Source: an uncultured Prevotellaceae bacterium
GTDB taxonomy: Bacteria > Bacteroidota > Bacteroidia > Bacteroidales > Muribaculaceae
Assembly: GCA_937892085.1 (NCBI GenBank)
Contig: CALAVD010000192.1
Location: forward strand, 1 to 5,055
Direction of reading: 5' to 3'
DNA: 5,055 nt
The position numbers and the translations under genes are program-made. A model generated the notes under the pieces. That model did not search any database, was not told the DNA's origin, and saw only the letters and a list, made by a program, of their open reading frames with translations. Positions 1 to 4,790 of the stretch are shown here, in pieces (within the stretch, counting starts at the first letter, position 1; each line of letters starts with the position of its first letter).

Positions 1-82
1 ATCTGCACGAAAATAAATCAAAAACATCGCAAGTTAATTTATAGAACCCACCTTATTGCACTTTTTGGGGCTCTCTGCTTGG

Positions 83-1108
83 TTAGATCAAGTTTTGAAT
101 TGCCTGGCGTGCTTTGATAGGGTCGTCGCCGCGGTATTGCTGCTGTCCGAGTGAGTCGGTGACGATAATGGTGGGTGTTTTGTCAACCTGCAGGCTCACT
201 ATCTCGCTGTTCATCATTGAGCCAGGCACCCAGTAGTGCTTCCAGGTGGTGGCATCTTGATGCGTGGCGTGATGCCAACCAGTCGAGTCGATGTCGAGGC
301 TGATGTCAAGCACTTGTGCCTGCGAGGCGTCGATCATTTTCAACTCATCGAATATCTGCTTGCGGTTGCTCTCTCCTAACTCTCTGTCCCAAAAGACGAT
401 TATCGAGGGCTTGTTGCCAGCTATTCTTGCCGTCTCAAAGTCGCCGCTGCTCTGCTCAAAAATATTGAGCGAGGTGATTTTGGTTGCTGGCGTTTTCTTT
501 CTTGCCTTGAGCAAATTATAGCTTTCCACGAGCGACTCGGGCTTTGCTTTGTCGTCGATTTTTTCAAGAAGTCTGTCGATTTGCGCATCGTCGTCAGGGC
601 TGTAGTCGAGCATTACGAGCACAGTAGAAACTAAGCTCGTGGGGTTGTCTTTGACAAAGTTCTCGATTGCCTTGTTGAGAGCTTGGCAATTGGCCGACTT
701 ATAGTCCATTTTGTGCTTCACCATGAAGGAGTTGTACTGTTCGGCGGTCTCCGAGCCTTTCACGTCAAGTTCATAAGGTTCAAGAATCTTGCCTTTCACC
801 TCCAGCTTCTCGCCCCCTGCAATGATGAGTTTCACGATGGGCACATTCATCTGGTTATACACCATGAGCAGCGATGGATTAGAGCACTTGTCTTCAATCT
901 CAAAGGCGTTATTCTCGCATTTCACCCAGCTGTCTATTACGCCGCCGTCGGCGCCGCAATACACCACTCTCACTTGTTGAGCGCCAAGGCCTTTAAGCTC
1001 AACATTTAATTTAAAAGGCTTGTTCTCTTTCTTGCAGCCGCACATCACGGCCATTATCAGTGCGAGACTGACCATCACAAGCATGTGACCCTTAATGTTT
1101 CGTGTCAT
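83..1108 (-). CDS. DUF4369-type lipoprotein with a redox-dead thioredoxin-like domain
   Basis: A predicted lipoprotein of 341 residues. The ATG at 1108 is chosen over the upstream in-frame ATG at 1165. It places a short basic stretch (MTRNIKGH) directly before a hydrophobic signal segment and a lipobox ending VMCGC (lipidated Cys25). The longer start would also begin upstream of the promoter at 1136-1167. After the lipobox come a beta-rich domain (about 31-130) resembling DUF4369, a helical linker (about 130-215) and a thioredoxin/TlpA-like domain (about 220-341). In that last domain the FW motif is followed by DRELGES, so the CxxC positions are Leu244 and Ser247. The cis-proline motif TPT (Pro312) is kept. 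Family members often act in envelope thiol exchange. This one should not do so by the usual mechanism and may be a binding or structural protein. Domain assignment is from memory of family patterns; the function is unknown. Confidence 0.85.
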   Translation of the reverse strand: MTRNIKGHMLVMVSLALIMAVMCGCKKENKPFKLNVELKGLGAQQVRVVYCGADGGVIDSWVKCENNAFEIEDKCSNPSLLMVYNQMNVPIVKLIIAGGEKLEVKGKILEPYELDVKGSETAEQYNSFMVKHKMDYKSANCQALNKAIENFVKDNPTSLVSTVLVMLDYSPDDDAQIDRLLEKIDDKAKPESLVESYNLLKARKKTPATKITSLNIFEQSSGDFETARIAGNKPSIIVFWDRELGESNRKQIFDELKMIDASQAQVLDISLDIDSTGWHHATHQDATTWKHYWVPGSMMNSEIVSLQVDKTPTIIVTDSLGQQQYRGDDPIKARQAIQNLI

Positions 1109-1135
1109 AGAAAAATGCGTTTTTGTTATTTGTGG

Positions 1136-1167
1136 CAAAGGTAACGAAAACCAAGATAACGGCAAAA
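1136..1167 (-). promoter_or_regulatory. Bacteroidetes-type promoter for the DUF4369 lipoprotein gene
   Basis: Read on the minus strand, TTTTG (1167-1163) is followed after 19 bases by TACCTTTG (1143-1136). This is an exact match to the Bacteroidetes housekeeping -33/-7 pattern (TTTG, about 19-21 bases, TAnnTTTG). Transcription would begin about 1128-1132, giving a leader of roughly 20 bases before the ATG at 1108. That excludes the longer reading frame starting at 1165. No Shine-Dalgarno sequence is seen in the leader, which is usual in this phylum. Confidence 0.8.
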
Positions 1168-1253
1168 TTGTTTCGCCACTTTTAGTGTTTTCAAAGGCTT
1201 TTAGGCGATGCTGCGTGACAAAACGTGCACTTTATCGCAAAAATCAAAAAAGT

Positions 1254-1286
1254 TATTAACAAGTGGGCATTTTTTGTGGGTTAATA
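1254..1286. repeat. Spaced 7-bp inverted repeat in the divergent intergenic region
   Basis: TATTAAC (1254-1260) and GTTAATA (1280-1286) are perfect reverse complements separated by 19 bases. Half-site centres are 26 bases apart, about two and a half helical turns. The right half lies just upstream of, or next to, the expected -33 region of the candidate promoter of the plus-strand lipoprotein gene. This geometry could suit a dimeric regulator, but the arms are short and AT-rich, so chance is possible. The rest of the intergenic region (1168-1253) shows nothing recognisable. Confidence 0.3.
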
Positions 1287-1311
1287 TTAGGATGGGGCGA
1301 ATTAAAAGTTA

Positions 1312-1319
1312 TAATTTTG
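1312..1319 (+). promoter_or_regulatory. Candidate -7 element for the plus-strand lipoprotein gene
   Basis: TAATTTTG fits the Bacteroidetes -7 consensus TAnnTTTG and lies 41 bases before the ATG at 1361, giving an expected leader of about 35 bases. No good -33 TTTG is present at the right distance; TTAG at 1287-1290 is the nearest approximation, 21 bases upstream. This makes it a weaker prediction than the divergent promoter at 1136-1167. Confidence 0.45.
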
Positions 1320-1360
1320 CACTCTGAAAAAACGAAGTAATAAAAACAAAGTCATTTGAA

Positions 1361-1846
1361 ATGAAGCGAAAGAACATTCTATGGGGCTGGGCTATGATTG
1401 TGGCGGCAATGATTTGCTGCTGGGCATTCTCCTCGTGTGGTGACGACAAGGACGTTGACGAGCCCAATAGCCAGCTGCTTGGAGCCTGGGAATATCAAAA
1501 GAATCCTATGGTCCTTGCACAGCTTGAGGCGATGCTCACTGCGCAGCTTCAGCAGGAAGGCGCATTGACACCGGAGAATATTCAGTTACTTCAAAAGGTA
1601 AAAGAAATAATCGCTACCGGCGACTTTGTGGTTTACCTGAAAGCTGATGGAGAGACAAGGCTCTACCTCTATGGCGAGAAGGGTTTAGGAGTGTTTGTCT
1701 CAGGCACTTGGCTAATGACCGACAAGGCTCTGCTGCTGCAAGTGAGAGACTTGACCTTAGCAGTGACCAACCTGAGTTTTGACGGCACAACGCTGAACTG
1801 CACGATAGGCGACTTGCCACTATCGTTCAAAAAATACAGAAGCTGA
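1361..1846 (+). CDS. Small lipoprotein, lipocalin-like, function unknown
   Basis: A protein of 161 residues. It has a basic N-terminus (MKRKN), a hydrophobic signal segment (about 7-22) and a lipobox ending FSSC (Cys26). The acidic sequence GDDKDVDE follows directly. Asp-rich stretches right after the lipidated cysteine resemble the lipoprotein export signal that sends Bacteroidetes lipoproteins to the cell surface, so a surface location is plausible. The mature part starts LLGAWEYQ, like the first strand of lipocalin-like Bacteroidales lipoproteins. A Leu/Gln-rich helical stretch (about 50-86) follows, then alternating beta strands (about 88-157) including SGTWLMT and a final LPLSFKKY. The family assignment rests on pattern only. 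No Shine-Dalgarno precedes the ATG; the leader is A-rich. It stands alone, divergent from the DUF4369 gene and convergent with ridA. Confidence 0.8.
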   Translation: MKRKNILWGWAMIVAAMICCWAFSSCGDDKDVDEPNSQLLGAWEYQKNPMVLAQLEAMLTAQLQQEGALTPENIQLLQKVKEIIATGDFVVYLKADGETRLYLYGEKGLGVFVSGTWLMTDKALLLQVRDLTLAVTNLSFDGTTLNCTIGDLPLSFKKYRS

Positions 1847-1864
1847 CATTTTTTTATTCAAAAG

Positions 1865-1900
1865 CAACGCATCTGCTCAAGTCTCCGAGCAGATGCGTTG
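1865..1900. terminator. Perfect 14-bp hairpin between convergent genes, probable bidirectional terminator
   Basis: CAACGCATCTGCTC (1865-1878) and GAGCAGATGCGTTG (1887-1900) are exact reverse complements around an 8-base loop (1879-1886). The hairpin begins 18 bases after the stop of the plus-strand lipoprotein and ends 23 bases after the minus-strand ridA stop, the expected place for a shared terminator. The downstream tracts are T-rich but not long: TTGTATTAAT on the plus side and CTTTTGAAT on the minus side. Confidence 0.75.
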
Positions 1901-1923
1901 TTGTATTAATAGGTTTGTAGGAA

Positions 1924-2304
1924 TTACTCTGCGGCAATCATTTCTATCTCCACGAGTGCGCCTTTGGGCAGGTCTTTAACTGCAAAAGCCGAGCGTGCAG
2001 GGAAAGGCTGCTCAAAGAACTCGGCATAAACCTCGTTCATGGGTCCAAAGTTGGCGATGTCGCTCAGCAGCACGGTAGTCTTCACCACGTTGCCTAAGTC
2101 GAGCCCAGCGCTCTTGAGGATGGCCTGCGCGTTGAGCAGCGACTGACGAGTCTGTTCCTTGATGCCACCTTCGGGGAAAGCGCCAGTTGCGGGATCTATG
2201 GGCAGCTGTCCCGAGAGGAAAATCATTTTACCCTGGGCAGCGATGCCCTGACTGTAAGGACCAATAGCGGCAGGAGCCGCAGCAGTGTTTAAAGCTGTTT
2301 TCAT
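1924..2304 (-). CDS. ridA: RidA family enamine/imine deaminase
   Basis: RidA (YjgF/YER057c/UK114 family) hydrolyses reactive enamines and imines, such as 2-aminoacrylate released by PLP-dependent dehydratases, to the ketoacid and ammonia in the cytoplasm. The 126-residue length is typical of the trimeric family. Visible hallmarks are IGPYSQG near the N-terminus (Tyr17), FLSGQLPIDP (29-38), the signature PARSAFAV with the substrate-binding arginine (Arg104), and VEIEMIA at the end with the conserved Glu121. Ala106 sits where many RidA proteins have cysteine; that cysteine is not essential in the family. The ATG start gives the usual N-terminal strand, with no Shine-Dalgarno upstream. It lies 201 bases downstream of tonB on the same strand. 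No consensus promoter was found in that gap, so read-through or a non-consensus promoter is possible. Confidence 0.95.
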   Translation of the reverse strand: MKTALNTAAAPAAIGPYSQGIAAQGKMIFLSGQLPIDPATGAFPEGGIKEQTRQSLLNAQAILKSAGLDLGNVVKTTVLLSDIANFGPMNEVYAEFFEQPFPARSAFAVKDLPKGALVEIEMIAAE

Positions 2305-2330
2305 TGCGATAATAGTGTATTAATGATTAC

Positions 2331-2484
2331 TATATTGAGTCCACTTTAAAAAATAAAAGCACACGAATTAAACTAATTTCAACGAATTTTATTTAATTGA
2401 TATTCAATTAGTTTTTAATCGTCTTTAATCGTTTGAATATTTGAATCAGCACAAAATGCCACTTTTTAAAGTGCACTCTATATT
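2331..2484. repeat. AT-rich intergenic element with nested inverted repeats
   Basis: The gap between ridA and tonB is framed by two 24-base arms (2331-2354 and 2461-2484) that are inverted copies matching at 20 of 24 positions, with TTTTTAAAGTG and ACTC as shared cores. Inside lie AAACTAATT (2370-2378) facing AATTAGTTT (2406-2414), and AATTGA (2395-2400) facing TCAATT (2404-2409) around a 3-base loop. TTTAATCGT is repeated directly at 2414-2422 and 2424-2432. The right arm contains its own small palindrome CACTTT-TT-AAAGTG (2460-2473), which could act as a weak terminator after tonB. TTTTTAAAGT recurs at 2489-2498. No reading frame or consensus promoter was seen. It may be a small dispersed intergenic repeat or a structured leader of ridA. 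Confidence 0.55.
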
Positions 2485-2505
2485 CAAGTTTTTAAAGTAT
2501 ATGCT

Positions 2506-3366
2506 TTACTTGACGGTGTAGGTGAGTGTGCCGGTGCGTTCCACGGCGGTGTTTTTGGGCACGCGAAATCTTGATCTCAAAGCGAGTCCACGGCATATAT
2601 CGCAGGCTCTGGCATTGCCTTTGAGAGTTCCTCCTGTTACCGTTGCCTTAGTGACCGCCCCGGTGGAGCTTACCACTACCTGCACTACCACCGTTCCCGG
2701 TCCTGGGCAAGCGGCGGTAGGGAAGCTCTCTTCGGTATATCCACCGAGCCCTCCACCGATGCTTGGCTTGCCCATTGTGCCGTTAGGATTACCGCCCTGT
2801 GTATTGCCGTTGTTGCCATTATTGAACTTGATGTCTCTTTCTGCCCTCTTCTGGCTCTCAGATTTTTGGTTCTGATTTTGATTTTTAGGGGGCTGTGGCT
2901 TAGTCTCGCCTTGACTTTTAGTCTTGGTGGCTTCGGGTGCAGTCTCCTTCTGCGGCTTTGTCTCTTTCTCTTTCTTGGGTTGCTCTGTCACCTTCATTGG
3001 CGACTCTTTCTTGGTAGCAACGGGAGGCTTTGGAGGCTCATTGACGGTGCCTTGGTCTTCTAATTCGTTTTGTCCTACCTGCTGCTCGGGAGGGAGGTCG
3101 TTGGTCTCCTCTTGCTCAATCTGCTCACCAGGCGCTGCTGGTTCGTTGTTGGCATCGGCCAGCAACTCTTCAAACTGCACAAACTCTTCGTCTTCACCGC
3201 CAAATTCTATGGGTTCCTGAAGCTGTTGCAGCAGTGCATCTTTTGGTGGGTACTCATAGTGCAGGCTGGTGACGAACAGAGTAGCGACAATGCCTGCTCC
3301 CAGCAGCAACGTGAGCAGTGCCGAGAGTAGTTTGCTCTTATTATCTTTATCGTTGTCTTTTGCCAT
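2506..3366 (-). CDS. tonB: TonB-family energy transducer
   Basis: TonB links the ExbB-ExbD proton channel to outer-membrane TonB-dependent receptors, passing energy for uptake of substrates such as iron complexes, cobalamin and glycans. The 286-residue protein has a short cytoplasmic N-terminus (MAKDNDKDNKSK), a single membrane anchor (about 13-35) and a long disordered periplasmic spacer. That spacer is acidic at about 54-104, then Pro/Lys/Glu-rich (about 110-174, with PPKPP) and Asn/Gly-rich (about 181-208). A compact C-terminal domain (about 209-286) begins GYTEESFP and contains the strands TVVVQVVVSSTG and a helix ending LALRSRFRVP, the counterpart of the receptor-contacting TonB fold. 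It begins 18 bases after the exbD stop, so the two are co-transcribed. Cys220, Cys255 and Cys258 in the C-terminal domain are uncommon in classical TonB. TolA is less likely because of this C-terminal fold. Confidence 0.9.
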   Translation of the reverse strand: MAKDNDKDNKSKLLSALLTLLLGAGIVATLFVTSLHYEYPPKDALLQQLQEPIEFGGEDEEFVQFEELLADANNEPAAPGEQIEQEETNDLPPEQQVGQNELEDQGTVNEPPKPPVATKKESPMKVTEQPKKEKETKPQKETAPEATKTKSQGETKPQPPKNQNQNQKSESQKRAERDIKFNNGNNGNTQGGNPNGTMGKPSIGGGLGGYTEESFPTAACPGPGTVVVQVVVSSTGAVTKATVTGGTLKGNARACDICRGLALRSRFRVPKNTAVERTGTLTYTVK

Positions 3367-3384
3367 TTAGTTGCTCTAAATCGT

Positions 3385-4002
3385 TTACTGCACTGTGACA
3401 GTGGTTCGTGATTGTGAGTTGGTGGGTGCGGGAACAGCGTTAGCGTCGCCAGGCGTAGTGGTCACTGTGGTGTTGCCATTAGCTACTGGCTCTTGAGAGG
3501 CAGCGGGCTGCTGTGCTGGTTGTTGCTCAGGCTGTTGTTCTGAGGGTTCACCTTGTGCGTCGGGACCCTTGTAATTGCCACTGCTGGGCTTGGTGGCGAG
3601 AACCACTTTTATGCCCACTTGCGCTCCCATGTCGAGGATTTCAACTATCTTGCCGTAAGGCACAGCCTCGTCGGCGTGCAGAGCGATATATTGTGTAGAG
3701 TCGCTGCTCATTACCGCCTGCATAAATCCTCTGAGTTCCTCGGGAGAAGCAATGTCTTTGAGCTCGCCTTGTGTGGTCTCGGAGTTCTGTTGAGCTTTTA
3801 TCTCGCCTTTGTCGTTGATGTAGATGCGTGTGGTGGGCTTGATAGCCGTCTGCTCGCCGCTTTGTGGCAAATTCACCTCCATCGCCGATGGGAACACAAA
3901 CGTCGATGTCACCAGGAAGAAGATGAGCAGCAAGAAGATGACGTCGGTCATCGAAGCCATGCTGAACATTGACAATGTTTCGTGTTGTCGTTTTAGTGCC
4001 AT
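3385..4002 (-). CDS. exbD: ExbD/TolR-family biopolymer transport protein with long C-terminal tail
   Basis: ExbD is the plug of the ExbB pentamer. Its single transmembrane helix carries the aspartate that is protonated during ion flow, and its periplasmic domain engages TonB and the cell wall. Here a short basic N-terminus leads to SMASMTDVIFLLLIFFLVTS. Asp20 matches the essential transmembrane aspartate (Asp25 in E. coli). The periplasmic fold runs from about residue 40 to 137 and ends in the typical GIKVVLATKP. A tail of about 65 residues follows (140-205), first with EQQP/AQQP repeats and then Thr/Asn/Pro-rich with TTVTTTP and TTVTVQ. ExbD proteins usually stop near 130-150 residues. exbB lies 92 bases upstream and tonB 18 bases downstream. 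Only one exbD is present in this cluster, while many Bacteroidetes clusters carry two. Confidence 0.92.
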   Translation of the reverse strand: MALKRQHETLSMFSMASMTDVIFLLLIFFLVTSTFVFPSAMEVNLPQSGEQTAIKPTTRIYINDKGEIKAQQNSETTQGELKDIASPEELRGFMQAVMSSDSTQYIALHADEAVPYGKIVEILDMGAQVGIKVVLATKPSSGNYKGPDAQGEPSEQQPEQQPAQQPAASQEPVANGNTTVTTTPGDANAVPAPTNSQSRTTVTVQ

Positions 4003-4059
4003 ATTATTGTAGTAAATGAGTTGAGTAGTAGAATAGTAAAGCAGCAGTGAGTTTCACTC

Positions 4060-4080
4060 TAAACCCTAAACTCTAAACTC
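4060..4080. repeat. Three tandem heptamers between exbB and exbD
   Basis: On the plus strand TAAACCC is followed by TAAACTC twice. A degenerate unit (TTCACTC, 4053-4059) precedes them. On the transcribed strand the array begins GAGTTTA and is followed by GAAACTC (4056-4050), so GAGTTT and AAACTC could pair into a weak stem. It fills part of the 92-base gap between exbB and exbD, otherwise made of AGTAG/AGCAG-like short repeats with no promoter consensus. Such arrays are prone to slippage; a role in expression is speculative. Confidence 0.6.
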
Positions 4081-4094
4081 AAATTATTATACTT

Positions 4095-4787
4095 TTACTT
4101 TTTTGCTGGCTCATTGAGCAGGTCCATAAACTCCATTGTGCTACGCTCGAGGCGGTTCATGATCTTGTTCACGCGCGAGGTGAGGAAGTTATAGGCAAAT
4201 AGGGCAAGGATACCCACAATCAAACCGGCAACGGTGGTCACAAGAGCCTCATAGATACCATTAGCTAGAACGCTCACGTTGCTATTCTGACCAGCCTCAG
4301 CGAGCTGATAGAATGCGCGAACCATACCAGTAACAGTTCCCAAGAAACCAATCATAGGGCCTACGCTCGAAATTGTAGCCAACATCGGCAAACCTTTTTC
4401 AAGATTGGCCACTTCGAGTTTACCGACATTTTCTATTGCTTCGCGTACGTCGGCAAGCGGTTTTCCGATGCGGGAGATTCCTTTGTCAATCATGCGTGCG
4501 ACAGGCGAATCAGTGCTTTGGCAACGAATATGAGCTTCTTCGATTTTGCCTTGTGCGACGAAGTTCTTCACCTCGTTCATAAAATTCACATCTTCTTTTG
4601 CCGCTTTAGATATTGCGAATGCGCGTTCTACAATAATATAGACCGCGACAATAGAGAACAAGGCAAGGAAAATCATTATCCATCCGCCTTTTACCGCCAT
4701 GTTCCAAAAGGTCAATTCTTCCGCAACGGGAGCGGCCTGTGTGACCGCTGCGTCCGCCAAAAATTGTACTATTGATGCTAACACCAT
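4095..4787 (-). CDS. exbB: ExbB/TolQ/MotA-family proton channel subunit
   Basis: ExbB forms the inner-membrane pentamer that, with ExbD, converts the proton gradient into motion for TonB. The 230-residue protein has transmembrane helices at about 34-54, 132-157 and 178-202, with the main cytoplasmic domain between the first two. Family signatures are GFLGTVTGMVRAF in helix 2 (Thr151 matching E. coli Thr148) and IYEALVTTVAGLIVGILALFAYN in two parts, IYEALVTTVAGL and FAYN, in helix 3 (Glu180 and Thr185 matching Glu176 and Thr181). The polar residues of the proton path are therefore intact. The N-terminus has an extra hydrophobic stretch (1-22) that may be a signal-like or periplasmic extension. 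The ATG lies 3 bases after the nhaD stop, with only a weak AGG at 4800-4798 as ribosome site, which suggests translational coupling. Confidence 0.93.
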   Translation of the reverse strand: MVLASIVQFLADAAVTQAAPVAEELTFWNMAVKGGWIMIFLALFSIVAVYIIVERAFAISKAAKEDVNFMNEVKNFVAQGKIEEAHIRCQSTDSPVARMIDKGISRIGKPLADVREAIENVGKLEVANLEKGLPMLATISSVGPMIGFLGTVTGMVRAFYQLAEAGQNSNVSVLANGIYEALVTTVAGLIVGILALFAYNFLTSRVNKIMNRLERSTMEFMDLLNEPAKK

Positions 4788-4790
4788 AAA

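Noticed and set aside
1..82. Terminator or promoter in the left-edge non-coding stretch
   Set aside because: No hairpin with a T-tract and no TAnnTTTG match with a suitable -33 element was found; the nearest candidate (minus strand TAACTTGC) misses the consensus.
683..1009. Plus-strand open frame of 108 codons opposite the DUF4369 gene
   Set aside because: His/Leu-rich composition is typical of an antisense frame, and the opposite strand encodes a coherent lipoprotein.
1614..1820. Minus-strand frame inside the small lipoprotein gene
   Set aside because: Ser/Arg/Leu-rich antisense composition, no motif, and the plus-strand gene has a clear signal peptide and lipobox.
2331..2484. Insertion sequence ends
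   Set aside because: The arms enclose only about 106 bases with no transposase remnant, and no target-site duplication could be identified.
2522..3330. Several plus-strand open frames opposite tonB
   Set aside because: They mirror the low-complexity Pro/Lys/Glu-rich tonB codons, show no family motif, and lack promoter or ribosome signals. The minus-strand frame has a full TonB architecture.
3513..4012. Plus-strand open frames opposite exbD
   Set aside because: They are antisense shadows of a gene with clear ExbD motifs and carry no recognisable domain.
4060..4080. Telomere-like or CRISPR-like reading of the TAAACCC/TAAACTC array
   Set aside because: Only three 7-base units occur without spacers, inside a bacterial operon, so neither interpretation fits.
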